Shown here piece after piece: positions 33,060 to 42,454 of a DNA stretch of 64,000 nucleotides. This DNA comes from a virus, in the IMG/VR virus record IMGVR_UViG_3300025424_000296, positions 1-64,000 of that record. One strand, written 5' to 3'. Each line of letters begins with the position of its first letter. The stretch's first letter is position 1. The notes beneath the pieces are model-generated. The model did no database searches and was not told the DNA's origin. It saw only the letters and a list, made by a program, of their open reading frames with translations. The translations under genes were made by a program, and so were the position numbers.

Positions 33060-34338
33060 TTACCACATAATCGACCAACGTTCGAATCCTAAGGGTAAGA
33101 ACTTACCAAATCGTCAAAAGTTCCTTAAGAAGGTGCGCAAGCAGCTAACCGATCAGGTTAGGGGTGCCATTGGCAAACGTAAAATAACCGATAGCCGCGG
33201 AGAAGATATCAAAGTACCGGTAGACGGAATAAATGAACCCAGCTTTGATTATGACAGAACTACCGGCGAATGGGAAAGAATACTTCCTGGTAATAAAAAC
33301 TTCAGTGTGGGTGATCGAGTTAAAAAACCACCTAGCAGTGGAGGCAAAGGTGGCGGAAGCGGGTCTGGTGGTAACGGCGGTGAAGGTCAGGACGATTTCC
33401 GCTTTACTATAACCCGAGAAGAATATTTGGATATTGTGTTCGAAGATCTGGAATTGCCAGATATGATCAAACGTACCGAAAAGGCAGCTACAATATGGCA
33501 TAAGATACGTGCTGGATTTAAAACAGATGGCAACCCCAGTCAACTAGATCTTGTACGTAGCATGAAGAACAGTTTAGGACGTAGACTAGCACTACGCAAA
33601 CCGTTAGAACGCAAGGTTAATGAGATACAGTCGTTATTAGAGGACAGTGATAATCCAGAACTACTCTTAGAAGAAATTGAAAAGCTTCAGAAGAAACGCA
33701 GTAGTATTCCCTGGGTTGATCCTATGGACCTACGTTATCGTAGATTTGATAAGAACCCTGTGCCTAATAGTCAAGCAGTGATGTTTTGCTTGATGGATGT
33801 TAGTGGCAGTATGGGTCAACATGAAAAAGATATAGCCAAGCGATTTTATTTGTTGTTGTATTTGTTCCTGCAAAGAAAATATGAAAAGGTACAATTGGTA
33901 TTTGTACGTCACACAGAAGATGCTCGAGAAGTAGACGAAGATGAGTTTTTCAACAGTCAGGAAACAGGCGGAACTGTTGTAAGTAGTGGATTAGAATTGG
34001 TAAACAATATCATAAAAGAACGCTATCCGTTAGATGCCTGGAACATATATGTGGTGCAAGCCAGCGACGGTGATAATTATAGTCACGACAATCAGGTCTG
34101 TACAGAATTGTTAAATGAACTACTTCCCAAGGTTCAATATTATGTTTATGCTGAAGTCAAAAATTATAATAATTTGCGAGAAATATTCATGGTGAACCCC
34201 CGACATTCCGGTCTTTGGGAAATTATGAACAATCTGATGCCTCGTTATGAACAACTGGTGAGTGTCCAATTAACCGACGTAGAAAGTGTAGTACCCATAT
34301 TCAGAAGTGTATTTGCCCGGGAGAAGACCAATGGTTAA
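33052..34338 (+). CDS. yeaH: YeaH/DUF444 protein with VWA domain
   Basis: Partner of YeaG/PrkA in stress responses. 428 aa: N-terminal HIIDQRSNPKGKNLPNRQKF, GKRKITDSRGEDIKVP, a Gly-rich linker (residues about 98-117), and a C-terminal von Willebrand A domain with the MIDAS motif MDVSGSMGQHEKDIAKRFYL and TGGTVVSSGL. ATG 33052 is used, inside the end of the endonuclease gene. The stop overlaps spoVR by 8 nt. Confidence 0.95.
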   Translation: MSDYHIIDQRSNPKGKNLPNRQKFLKKVRKQLTDQVRGAIGKRKITDSRGEDIKVPVDGINEPSFDYDRTTGEWERILPGNKNFSVGDRVKKPPSSGGKGGGSGSGGNGGEGQDDFRFTITREEYLDIVFEDLELPDMIKRTEKAATIWHKIRAGFKTDGNPSQLDLVRSMKNSLGRRLALRKPLERKVNEIQSLLEDSDNPELLLEEIEKLQKKRSSIPWVDPMDLRYRRFDKNPVPNSQAVMFCLMDVSGSMGQHEKDIAKRFYLLLYLFLQRKYEKVQLVFVRHTEDAREVDEDEFFNSQETGGTVVSSGLELVNNIIKERYPLDAWNIYVVQASDGDNYSHDNQVCTELLNELLPKVQYYVYAEVKNYNNLREIFMVNPRHSGLWEIMNNLMPRYEQLVSVQLTDVESVVPIFRSVFAREKTNG

Positions 34339-35809
34339 ACCTCTGTTCACAGGTTCTGAATGGGATTTTGAGTTATTAGACCGAGCAATGCGCGAGTGTG
34401 GCATTATAGCTAAAGAAGAATTAAGACTTGATACTTATAAAAATCAAATATGTGTAGTTAGTTCAGAACAAATGCTAGATGCTTATGCCAGCACAGGGCT
34501 TCCGGTTATGTATAAACATTGGAGTTTCGGTAAGAAATTCAGCCGAGAACGAGATCTATATCAAAAAGGAAAAAGAGGTCTTGCATATGAATTGGTATTA
34601 AACCTAGACCCTTGTATCAATTATTTAATGGAAGAGAATACAGCTTGTACTCAGGTCCTTGTTATTGCACATGCGGCGTATGGACACTGTCACGTGTTCA
34701 AAAACAATTATATGTTCAAGCAATGGACAGAAGCCGATTCAATGTTAGACTATCTAATCTTTGCACGTAATTATATAGTGCAATGCGAAGAACATTATGG
34801 TGAAGAAGCTGTTGAAGCGACATTAGATAGTGCTCATGCATTGATGATGAACGGTATTGATCGTTACAAGCGCCCACGTAAATTGTCCATGGTTGAAGAA
34901 CAGTTAAGACAGAAAGAGCGTACTGAATATCTTGAACGCACCGTTAACGATCTATGGCGTACATTACCCAGGACAGATAATGAAGATAACACTAATGAAG
35001 GTTATAAATTCCCAGCACAACCAGAAGAAAATATACTCTATTTCTTAGAAAAGAATAGCCCTGTATTAGAACCATGGCAGAGAGAAATACTTCGCATAGT
35101 ACGCAAACTTGCACAGTATTTCTATCCACAGTATCTTACCAAAATGTTAAACGAAGGCTGGGCCAGTTTTACACACTATTATATCATGAATAGATTACAT
35201 GATAAAGGCCTATTAACTGATGGTGCAATGTTAGAGTTCTTGAAATTACACACATCTGTACTTTATCAACCCGAGTACGATAGTCCATATTTCAGCGGGT
35301 TAAATCCCTACTATCTTGGCTTTGAAATATTCATGGACATCAAAAGAATGTGTGAAAATCCTGACGATGAGGATCGAGAACTATTCCCTGATATTGCGGG
35401 AAGTAACTGGGTTGATACCTGCTTAGATGCTGTGGCAAATTATCGCGATGAGAGTTTTGTACATCAATTCCTAAGTCCCAAAGTTGTACGCAAAATGAAA
35501 TTGTTCAAGGTTGTAGATGACAGCAGAGAAGATCATTTCGTGATTGATGCTATTCAAAACCGAGAAGGGTTCAAAGATATTCGCAGTAGACTAGCTCGTA
35601 GTTATGAGCTAGATGATTGGTGCCCTAAGGTAGAAGTATCTAATGCTGATATCAAAGGCGATAGAACATTAACATTAACCTATTACAGGGAGCGCGGTCG
35701 TAATATTGGAGGTAGCTGGCAGGTTATGCTATCTCATGTCCAAAGTCTATGGGGACATAAAGTCAAATTGGTTACTGCTAGAGGTAATACCATTGGCGAA
35801 ATAGCCTAA
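34331..35809 (+). CDS. SpoVR/YcgB family protein
   Basis: Third member of the conserved prkA-yeaH-ycgB set; SpoVR is needed for spore cortex in Bacillus, YcgB role is unclear. 492 aa with SEWDFELLDRAMRECG, YKHWSFGKKFSRERDLYQKG, VIAHAAYGHCHVFKNN, the EGWASFTHYYIMNRL motif and NPYYLGFEIFMDIKR, all typical. ATG 34331 after GGGAGAAG. Complete. Confidence 0.95.
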   Translation: MVKPLFTGSEWDFELLDRAMRECGIIAKEELRLDTYKNQICVVSSEQMLDAYASTGLPVMYKHWSFGKKFSRERDLYQKGKRGLAYELVLNLDPCINYLMEENTACTQVLVIAHAAYGHCHVFKNNYMFKQWTEADSMLDYLIFARNYIVQCEEHYGEEAVEATLDSAHALMMNGIDRYKRPRKLSMVEEQLRQKERTEYLERTVNDLWRTLPRTDNEDNTNEGYKFPAQPEENILYFLEKNSPVLEPWQREILRIVRKLAQYFYPQYLTKMLNEGWASFTHYYIMNRLHDKGLLTDGAMLEFLKLHTSVLYQPEYDSPYFSGLNPYYLGFEIFMDIKRMCENPDDEDRELFPDIAGSNWVDTCLDAVANYRDESFVHQFLSPKVVRKMKLFKVVDDSREDHFVIDAIQNREGFKDIRSRLARSYELDDWCPKVEVSNADIKGDRTLTLTYYRERGRNIGGSWQVMLSHVQSLWGHKVKLVTARGNTIGEIA

Positions 35810-35870
35810 ATTAAATTTTAAACCTTATAATTTCAACAACTTATTACCCTTGTTTACAATTATATATTGG

Positions 35871-35898
35871 TTGACACAGTTTGTTATTGTGTTACTAT
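35871..35898 (+). promoter_or_regulatory. Sigma70-type promoter with 16-bp spacer
   Basis: GGTTGACA, 16 bp, TACTAT. Confidence 0.75.
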
Positions 35899-35923
35899 TT
35901 TAATACAACGTGAGGATTGAATA

Positions 35924-36007
35924 ATGGCTAAGCTAATTGGATTTGTAATCGGACTTGGTATTCAGTTTGTTGTGTTAAGTGCCATTTCGGCAGTCATATA
36001 CCACTAA
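35924..36007 (+). CDS. Membrane microprotein, 27 aa
   Basis: GTGAGGA SD then MAKLIGFVIGLGIQFVVLSA and a short tail: one membrane span and little else. First gene after a strong promoter; next gene 16 nt on. Confidence 0.6.
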   Translation: MAKLIGFVIGLGIQFVVLSAISAVIYH

Positions 36008-36023
36008 TACAAGGAGCAAGCAA

Positions 36024-36287
36024 ATGGGTTACGTTGTTTTCCACATTAACTCTAAGCGCAATGTTGGTTGGAAGCGTACTGAGCGTGGTGCCAAGATTAG
36101 CGTTGCTGCTTGGAATCGTCGTAGTAAGGGTGTGAATTACGATATTATGGAAGAAAACGAGTTTAATGAAAAGCATAATGGTTATGTCACTGTTAAGAAT
36201 ATGATGAGCGGTAATGACGTTCAGATCCGTGCCCAGGACGTTGGTGGTCCGTGTGATCCCAGTACTGAATTATATCATTGTATGTAG
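36024..36287 (+). CDS. Hypothetical early-type protein, 87 aa
   Basis: AAGGAG SD at ATG 36024. Begins MGYVVFHINSKRNVGWKRTE; basic first half, GC-rich codons like other promoter-linked small genes. C-terminus GGPCDPSTELYHCM. Unknown role. Confidence 0.65.
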   Translation: MGYVVFHINSKRNVGWKRTERGAKISVAAWNRRSKGVNYDIMEENEFNEKHNGYVTVKNMMSGNDVQIRAQDVGGPCDPSTELYHCM

Positions 36288-37046
36288 ACAACACCACCAC
36301 CCACCAAGGTGTGTTTTCTGAAATCCACTTGCAACACTTAACATAATTTTATATGTTAAGTGTTTTTCTTTACAAAATAGTTTTAGATTGTTGGTAATAA
36401 ATTCTTCATTTGTTGGACTGGTTATTTTGTAACATTTGTTACCGTTTGTCCCATTTTTAATTCTTGTTGCTACTGCTTTTTTTCTTGCTTGAGGCGTTGC
36501 AGCAGCTTTGGTCCAATGGTCTAAATTACCGCGTTGTTGTTGTGTTTTCCGACTTTTTGCTATTGATTCAGGAGTACAAGTCTTTAATGTCCCACGACGG
36601 GCTAATCGTGTTGCTAGTTGTTTTTTAATAGATTCGGGGCTGATAGTTACTAATGTATTATTGCGTCGTTTAGTCTCTAATTGTTTTTTAATAGAACTAG
36701 GAGAATTTGAATTTAATTTTCCATTTTTCTTTTTAGTTTCTATGATTTTCTTTTTACTTTCTTCTGATAACCTGCCGCCGTCTCCTGCTTCTTCTTTTAA
36801 GTTAGCCCAATTACGATCTTTAACAACATTCCATAATTTACTGTAATACAATCCCCATTCTATTAGTTCTTCTTCTGTTTGACATTCTCGTAGAATTTCT
36901 GTAGTGTAGTCATAGCCGTGCTTATCAAGATGGTTAAGCCATCTTGTTCCGGAGCCCGGGTACTTATGAGGATCTTTTCGAATAGTTTTACCTAGATATT
37001 TCAATCCTGTCTTATTATGTGTTTTAACATACAGATAAATAGGCAT
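36270..37046 (-). CDS. GIY-YIG homing endonuclease with NUMOD3
   Basis: YLYVKTHNKTGLKYLGKT followed by KYPGSGTRWLNHLDKHGYDY is the N-terminal GIY-YIG variant of phage Seg-type enzymes. NUMOD3-like repeats follow (RLSEESKKKIIETKKKNGK, PESIKKQLATRLARRG). 258 aa, intact. Its end overlaps the end of the previous plus-strand gene. Confidence 0.9.
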   Translation of the reverse strand: MPIYLYVKTHNKTGLKYLGKTIRKDPHKYPGSGTRWLNHLDKHGYDYTTEILRECQTEEELIEWGLYYSKLWNVVKDRNWANLKEEAGDGGRLSEESKKKIIETKKKNGKLNSNSPSSIKKQLETKRRNNTLVTISPESIKKQLATRLARRGTLKTCTPESIAKSRKTQQQRGNLDHWTKAAATPQARKKAVATRIKNGTNGNKCYKITSPTNEEFITNNLKLFCKEKHLTYKIMLSVASGFQKTHLGGWWCCLHTMI

Positions 37047-37127
37047 TGCTGTTGCTCCTTATAAGCTATAGAGTAGCTGGGAATTGGCGTTCCGCGAGCT
37101 ACATCCTATTTATTGCTTATTAGTCCA

Positions 37128-37195
37128 GTTAACCATAAATATTTCCGGGTAGGGTAGCATTCAGTTACCCTGCCTTGATCTATTTGAAGGTTAAC
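37128..37195 (+). promoter_or_regulatory. Late box and structured leader of 37196 gene
   Basis: CATAAATA (37134-37141) is a late-type box. GTTAACC (37128-37134) can pair with GGTTAAC (37189-37195) next to the ATG, and GGTAGGGTAGC/GTTACCCTGCC (37148-37174) forms an 11-bp hairpin between. The SD GAAGG is partly inside the outer stem. Confidence 0.5.
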
Positions 37196-37837
37196 ATGAC
37201 ACAGATTATCACAGCCGACTATTGGCCACAATTTTTTAATCCTCCGATTGCTGGTCAACATACCGGGGCAAGATTTGCGTTTGCTGCTACTTCGCAATTA
37301 CCCGCAATGTTGATGACATTCTTTTATGATACTGCTACTAAATCAATGAAGTTGATGCAGTATGACGCTGCTAATAAATGGAACAGCAATTGGTATTTGC
37401 AAAAGGTGCCAGGATTTGGTCTTGCTGAAATACAGGATGATTTACCGCAGAATAATGCAGCCTTGAAGATACTATTTGGATCACAAATAATTGAACGTTA
37501 TAAAACGCCAATTGGTTGGGGTAATACAGAAACCGTCGGAGGTCAATACACTAACAAACCGCAATTTGATCTTTTCCGCTGCACCCCTCTGCAATCCGCC
37601 ACCGGCTTTCAAACAATTAATTTTGAACAGCTACTTCCAACATTTACCACAGCAGATGGGCAGATATACCATGATGTACTGGTACAATTGTATCAACAGT
37701 CCTGGGGATCCGGTAAGACTGCCAGCGGTGCAAGAATGTGGATGGCTAAGGGAATAGGGCCTGTGGCAAATCAGTGGGTTTCATTAACTTCTAAAGTGAC
37801 TACAGATAGACAAGATGCTACAATTACTTACTTTTAA
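37196..37837 (+). CDS. Probable virion protein, 213 aa
   Basis: Begins MTQIITADYWPQFFNPPIAG. Trp/Phe/Gln-rich beta protein with KTASGARMWMAKGIGP near the end; no cysteines besides one and no enzyme motif. Late-type box upstream supports a structural role. Family unknown. Confidence 0.55.
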   Translation: MTQIITADYWPQFFNPPIAGQHTGARFAFAATSQLPAMLMTFFYDTATKSMKLMQYDAANKWNSNWYLQKVPGFGLAEIQDDLPQNNAALKILFGSQIIERYKTPIGWGNTETVGGQYTNKPQFDLFRCTPLQSATGFQTINFEQLLPTFTTADGQIYHDVLVQLYQQSWGSGKTASGARMWMAKGIGPVANQWVSLTSKVTTDRQDATITYF

Positions 37838-37853
37838 TCAGTAAGGATGCAGC

Positions 37854-38129
37854 ATGAAACCAAAGAAATCTGAGTTTGATAGATTTATTAAAAGAATGGA
37901 AAAAACCTTAGACACATATAGAATATTATTAGAAGACGAAAAAACTCGACAACATGTAAAAGGTTTTCCAGAACCAAATACCAGTTATTTTGAAGGTTGT
38001 ATACATGTATTAATGAGTTTGCTGTTTTCAGCAGCAGATATTAAACGTAAAGAAGATATGAAATTGGCAGAAGAGATACTGGCTAAAAAAGAAGCAGAAA
38101 AAAATGTCACTGATTCAACTGTTATATGA
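37854..38129 (+). CDS. Hypothetical protein, 91 aa
   Basis: AAGGAT SD. Charged helices (KPKKSEFDRFIKRMEKTLDT). Its last 26 nt overlap the next microprotein. No family recognised. Confidence 0.6.
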   Translation: MKPKKSEFDRFIKRMEKTLDTYRILLEDEKTRQHVKGFPEPNTSYFEGCIHVLMSLLFSAADIKRKEDMKLAEEILAKKEAEKNVTDSTVI

Positions 38130-38226
38130 CTTTGTTGGGTTTATAGTCGGTGCTACTTTTTCTATCTTGTTGATTTTATTAATAACATTATTTACACATA
38201 AAATCAACGACTTAATGCACAAATAA
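38104..38226 (+). CDS. Membrane microprotein, 40 aa
   Basis: ATG in another frame within the end of the previous gene, preceded by AGCAGAAAAA. MSLIQLLYDFVGFIVGATFS continues into one long hydrophobic span and ends HKINDLMHK. Confidence 0.5.
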   Translation: MSLIQLLYDFVGFIVGATFSILLILLITLFTHKINDLMHK

Positions 38227-38231
38227 AATGG

Positions 38232-38259
38232 TTGACAGAGCATCATCTGATGCTATTAT
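38232..38259 (+). promoter_or_regulatory. Extended -10 promoter with palindromic spacer
   Basis: GGTTGACA, 16 bp ending TGC, TATTAT. The spacer holds GCATCA-TC-TGATGC (38240-38253). Confidence 0.8.
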
Positions 38260-38284
38260 TTGAGTATAGCAAAGGAGACAGCAA

Positions 38285-38695
38285 ATGGCTACTCGTAGCA
38301 TTATCGGAATGATGAACGAAGACGGTACTGTTACTGGCATATATGTACACTTTGATGGATATCCCGAAAATAATGGAGCTATTCTTGTCAACAATTATAC
38401 AAACAAAAACAAAATCCTTGAACTTTTGGATCTTGGCAACTTATCTTCGCTTGGCAGTGAAATTGGTAAAACACACGATTTTGATGATCGCAGCCACAGT
38501 GATTGGTGTACTGCTTATGGGAGAGATCGCAGGGAAAACGATACCCGGGCAATTGTATACAAAGATTTCGCAGAATTTCTAGCAGAAGATCGTGGACAAG
38601 ATTACTCATACTTGTATGTAAACGGTGTATGGGAGTGTCGTGATTATGATAAAAAACTCATAAACTTGGATAAATTTAAAGAACAAGCTGCTTAA
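38285..38695 (+). CDS. Conserved phage protein, 136 aa
   Basis: Starts MATRSIIGMMNEDGTVTGIY, VHFDGYPENNGAIL, then LLDLGNLSSLGSEIG. This pattern is widespread in phage genomes, from memory, with no known activity. SD AAAGGAGA and a strong promoter. GC-rich for this genome. Confidence 0.7.
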   Translation: MATRSIIGMMNEDGTVTGIYVHFDGYPENNGAILVNNYTNKNKILELLDLGNLSSLGSEIGKTHDFDDRSHSDWCTAYGRDRRENDTRAIVYKDFAEFLAEDRGQDYSYLYVNGVWECRDYDKKLINLDKFKEQAA

Positions 38696-38726
38696 AATCA
38701 GTGACTTATAACTGGTATTTTTTTGG

Positions 38727-38754
38727 TTGACAACTCCTATTTTGGTGCTATTAT
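38727..38754 (+). promoter_or_regulatory. Extended -10 promoter
   Basis: GGTTGACA, 16 bp ending TGC, TATTAT. Confidence 0.8.
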
Positions 38755-38779
38755 AGTGGTATAAAGCGAGGAGATGATC

Positions 38780-39037
38780 ATGGAACGTACTGTTTTTGTT
38801 ATAGTTGCGTTTACTGTGTGTGTGGTCGCTGGCATAGCCGGTTATACTGTTAAGCAGGAATTTGCTTGGCAGGAGTTTTCAGAACTACATGAGTGTCGAC
38901 TGGTCCATGCAGCACCCGAACACATGACATACCAGTCATCTTTTGATACAGTTACCAAAACAATCTCACTGAAGCCAATTCGTGTTTCCAATGAAAAGAT
39001 TTACATTTGCAATGACGGTAACGAGTACATCCGCTAA
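38780..39037 (+). CDS. Small membrane-anchored protein, 85 aa
   Basis: GAGGAG 6 nt before ATG 38780. N-terminal span FVIVAFTVCVVAGIAGYTV, then about 55 polar residues with two Cys, probably exported. Unknown role. Confidence 0.65.
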   Translation: MERTVFVIVAFTVCVVAGIAGYTVKQEFAWQEFSELHECRLVHAAPEHMTYQSSFDTVTKTISLKPIRVSNEKIYICNDGNEYIR

Positions 39038-39043
39038 AAACGG

Positions 39044-39071
39044 TTGACAGCTATCCAATCTGTGCTATTAT
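39044..39071 (+). promoter_or_regulatory. Extended -10 promoter
   Basis: GGTTGACA, 16 bp ending TGC, TATTAT; starts 6 nt after the preceding stop. Confidence 0.8.
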
Positions 39072-39095
39072 AAGGTATAGAACAAGGAGACCATG

Positions 39096-39482
39096 ATGCT
39101 TACTGTTGCTGAACGTGAGGAAATGCTTAATACCATTAGCGACCTTTCAAAAAGTGCTTACGGCTTCCGTGTTCGCAGGGACTATGCTGCTATGAGTGAC
39201 CTCGAGCTAGAAGCTGAATGGGATTATTTCCTTGAAGTTGCAGACCGTCGTACCCGGGAAGAAGCTGAGCAGGAGGCAATTGCACTAAAGGCATGGAACC
39301 TGCGTATTGCTGCCTTGGCCAAGAATTATGGTATTGGCATCGCTACTGCTGTACAGTGGGACATACAGGCTTCTGATTGTGAAGGTCAAGGTTTTGATTA
39401 CTATATGTGGGACCAAGGCATTGGATTCGAGGATGGTCGCCGCATTGCTCGTGAACTTGGATATTGGAAGGAAGTTGCATAA
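39096..39482 (+). CDS. Hypothetical early-type protein, 128 aa
   Basis: AAGGAG SD; ATG 39096 has the better spacing (39093 is possible). Helical, acidic (LTVAEREEMLNTISDLSKSA). GC-rich codons. Upstream of the rIIA-like gene and probably co-transcribed with it. Confidence 0.6.
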   Translation: MLTVAEREEMLNTISDLSKSAYGFRVRRDYAAMSDLELEAEWDYFLEVADRRTREEAEQEAIALKAWNLRIAALAKNYGIGIATAVQWDIQASDCEGQGFDYYMWDQGIGFEDGRRIARELGYWKEVA

Positions 39483-39519
39483 TGAAGCTCTCTAACAATT
39501 TGACAGTAGGAGATCTAGT

Positions 39520-41685
39520 ATGAAGGTTGTTACCTCACCTACAGCCACAGTTGATCATGCTAATGCAAACACCGACCAACAGTTCAGCATCAACTTTGAT
39601 GCTAAAATGGCTCGCATTCTTGCAGACGGATTATATTCTGACAAGGTGCAGAGTGTTATACGTGAGCTGAGCTGCAATGCATATGACAGCCATGTTGAAG
39701 CCGGCAACAGGGATTATTCAATTGAAATTCATCTTCCGACATATGCAGAACCTTGGTTCCATGTCAGAGACTTTGGTGTCGGACTCAGCCATGACCAGGT
39801 AATGAAAATCTATACTCAGTATGGTGCTAGTACCAAGACCAACAGCAATGACGTTATCGGGCAGTTGGGTCTTGGTAGTAAGAGTCCGTTTAGTATCACT
39901 GACTCGTTTACAGTAGAGGCTCGTCAAAATGGCATCGAGAATCACTACAAGATGTACCGCAACGAACAGGGTATGCCTTGTGTTGCGCATCTGCATCAGG
40001 GTCCTACAAGTGAGACTGATGGAGTTACGGTTAAGGTGCCGGTAAACACTAGTATGACAGCAGAGTTTGCGGAAAAAGCTCGCAATGTTTATAAATGGTT
40101 CCCAATCAAGCCCACAGTTGTAGGCGGATCTATAATATATAACTCAGTTGAATATGCATATCGTGGATCAGGTTGGGGTATTGGTAAAGGACCGGAGAGT
40201 AACCGGTATGGATGGTCTCGTAGACACGACAATCCTGTAGCACTGATGGGTCTTGTGGCTTATCCGCTCGATGTAAACAGTATCAAAGACATCACTGATT
40301 CTGCTCGTACTATATTAACAGGTACGCCATTGGTGTTGGAATTTGATATCGGTGAGCTCGAAGTTGCGGCTAATCGCGAAGCTCTTGGGTATGATAGTCG
40401 TACCTGTGCTAATATTAATACCAAATTGTCACAAATGTTAAAAGATCTTGCTACAGATTTTGCTAATCAAATTTCCAGTGCTAAAACACTTTGGGAAGCC
40501 AAACTCAAGTTCGGCGAAATCTTTAGCAAGAGCACATATGCTAATGTGTTTGGTAATGTGTTCAGGGATCACGGATTTACCTGGGGTAGTTTTGAAATCA
40601 ACAACACTGTAATTGATTTCAGTACTCGCAACTACTATCCCATTGACAACAACGGTCATGTTGTAATTGACATATATCAGGCCAATCACCGATATAAACG
40701 CCCTCGAAAGATAATTGCCATCGAAGATAATATTTCGTTTCGATGTGACCCTACCACTGTTATCATGTTCAATGATCTGGACAAAGGTGGATTGAGCCGT
40801 GTAGCTGAATATAATAAGAACACCAGCTATAGAAACGAAATTTGGCTGTTTGGGCCAAGTCCTAGAAAATCTTGGAGTCAGTTACGTGAAGCTCTAGGTA
40901 ACCCAGAAGTCATAATGACCAGTTCTCTCGCCAAGCCAGAGCGTAAGGTATCTGAACGTACTGACATGCTCAAATGGAATGGCGGATTTAGCAACGGTAA
41001 GAAAGCCTGGTTGCAAGTTACTATAGATTTAGATAATGCCGGACACTGCTATTATGTTGAACTAAATGGTTGGGATGTGCAACGAGACGGCAAGTATGTC
41101 AGTGACCTTGGTTGGTATATTCGCGAAGCAAAGGCAGCAGGTATTATACATCCGACATCAGAAGTGTATGCTATGCGTAACAAGAACAAGAAATTGGTAC
41201 GCGAGCATGCCAATTGGAAGGAACTGTTCAGCACCATTAAAAATGGTGTAATGAATAAGATCAGTAAAGGCACACTAGCACAAGAAGTAGCTGATAATGA
41301 GGAATACACTCGCTTGTGCAGCTTATCAAGTTGGAGATTCTGGGAAAGTGGTATTGCTCCGCGAGCTCACGATAGTGTGTTCAAAGACTTCTGTGCTAAA
41401 ATTGATGCAATCAAATCTGTTAACAGGTTGGCTAACTTGGACGCAATCAAGAACTTGGCTAGTCGATATGAAGTTGCCATGGTTAAAGCTGCACCCAGAT
41501 ATGATTTAACCGCAGAATTTGAAAAGGTTAAGAAACACTATCCCATGCTTGATCTTATCCTGGGGCGTATTTCGTCATACAATCGACCAGACTCTGCTAT
41601 GTTAACAACGGTGGGTGACTATATTGACATGGTTGATGCATGTTGGGTGTTCTATGCATTGCAGGATCGAACGGAGGAAGAGTGA
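39520..41685 (+). CDS. rIIA: rIIA-like GHKL ATPase, 721 aa
   Basis: T4 rIIA is a membrane-associated protein tied to lysis inhibition and resistance to lambda Rex exclusion. N-terminal GHKL ATPase fold: IRELSCNAYDSHVEAG (N-box), VRDFGVGLSHDQVMKIY (G1), IGQLGLGSKSPFSITDSFTV (G2 region). The remainder is helical, as in rIIA (725 aa in T4). No rIIB is visible directly downstream. SD GTAGGAG. Confidence 0.88.
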   Translation: MKVVTSPTATVDHANANTDQQFSINFDAKMARILADGLYSDKVQSVIRELSCNAYDSHVEAGNRDYSIEIHLPTYAEPWFHVRDFGVGLSHDQVMKIYTQYGASTKTNSNDVIGQLGLGSKSPFSITDSFTVEARQNGIENHYKMYRNEQGMPCVAHLHQGPTSETDGVTVKVPVNTSMTAEFAEKARNVYKWFPIKPTVVGGSIIYNSVEYAYRGSGWGIGKGPESNRYGWSRRHDNPVALMGLVAYPLDVNSIKDITDSARTILTGTPLVLEFDIGELEVAANREALGYDSRTCANINTKLSQMLKDLATDFANQISSAKTLWEAKLKFGEIFSKSTYANVFGNVFRDHGFTWGSFEINNTVIDFSTRNYYPIDNNGHVVIDIYQANHRYKRPRKIIAIEDNISFRCDPTTVIMFNDLDKGGLSRVAEYNKNTSYRNEIWLFGPSPRKSWSQLREALGNPEVIMTSSLAKPERKVSERTDMLKWNGGFSNGKKAWLQVTIDLDNAGHCYYVELNGWDVQRDGKYVSDLGWYIREAKAAGIIHPTSEVYAMRNKNKKLVREHANWKELFSTIKNGVMNKISKGTLAQEVADNEEYTRLCSLSSWRFWESGIAPRAHDSVFKDFCAKIDAIKSVNRLANLDAIKNLASRYEVAMVKAAPRYDLTAEFEKVKKHYPMLDLILGRISSYNRPDSAMLTTVGDYIDMVDACWVFYALQDRTEEE

Positions 41686-41695
41686 CAGATATGAC

Positions 41696-42358
41696 TTAAT
41701 TGTATCTATTAGGATCTAGCCAGAGGTCGCCTATTAGACTCCCTTGATGATTAATCTTACGAGATTCTAACATATGAAGTAGTATATGTTCCGGTGTCGG
41801 GGCATGATCTATTAGAAAACTTAAATCTCGTTGATTACCATAATTATAAGCAGCATACATAACGTCGGGCGGTGCAACATTAATCCAATCACATATCCCG
41901 TTATCATCTAGTACATCACCTCTAATAGGTATAGGTCTCATAAAAGCGTAAGGTTCTATCCAATTTTTCATATGCTCGCCAAAATCAACATGCACATCTG
42001 TTCTCGAGTTTACAATTCGATCGTAACCTCCTGCCCCTAAGATTATTTCTATCGTTGACTTTATTTGATAATACATTTTATAAACATTTGGTACAGTTGC
42101 ATGTAAACCGTCAAAGTCTCTTCGAGTTATGTATCTTCGTATGTGATCTTCTGTGGGTTCGGCTAGTGCAATAACATTATCATAATATTTTAAATCTAAA
42201 TCGGATACATGATAATCTTTATGGTAAGTCCATGTAGCCAAGTATGAGTGTACTTCATGCCCTGTGTTAATTAACTGATCTAATAGAAATTTACTATTAT
42301 CTAGTACTGAACTGGGATTAGAACGTAGAGGACCTCTGAATATAACTGCTAGCTTCAA
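41696..42358 (-). CDS. Glycosyltransferase-like protein, TTG start
   Basis: TTG start with TTGGAG 7 nt before. 220 aa: KLAVIFRGPLRSNPSSVL, a GT-like Rossmann start, then VNSRTDVHVDFGEHM with an R-x-D motif, and LHMLESRKI. Related in layout to the minus-strand gene 58547-59296 (TRWDVLFEQD). Putative sugar transferase of a phage-typical group. Confidence 0.6.
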   Translation of the reverse strand: MKLAVIFRGPLRSNPSSVLDNSKFLLDQLINTGHEVHSYLATWTYHKDYHVSDLDLKYYDNVIALAEPTEDHIRRYITRRDFDGLHATVPNVYKMYYQIKSTIEIILGAGGYDRIVNSRTDVHVDFGEHMKNWIEPYAFMRPIPIRGDVLDDNGICDWINVAPPDVMYAAYNYGNQRDLSFLIDHAPTPEHILLHMLESRKINHQGSLIGDLWLDPNRYN

Positions 42359-42454
42359 TAAATTTCTCCAATTTTATGTATCATTTAGTATAAAATTATT
42401 GATTAATGGTGTCAAATTGCGATATATATTTGTAGTTAACCCAGGGGATTATTC

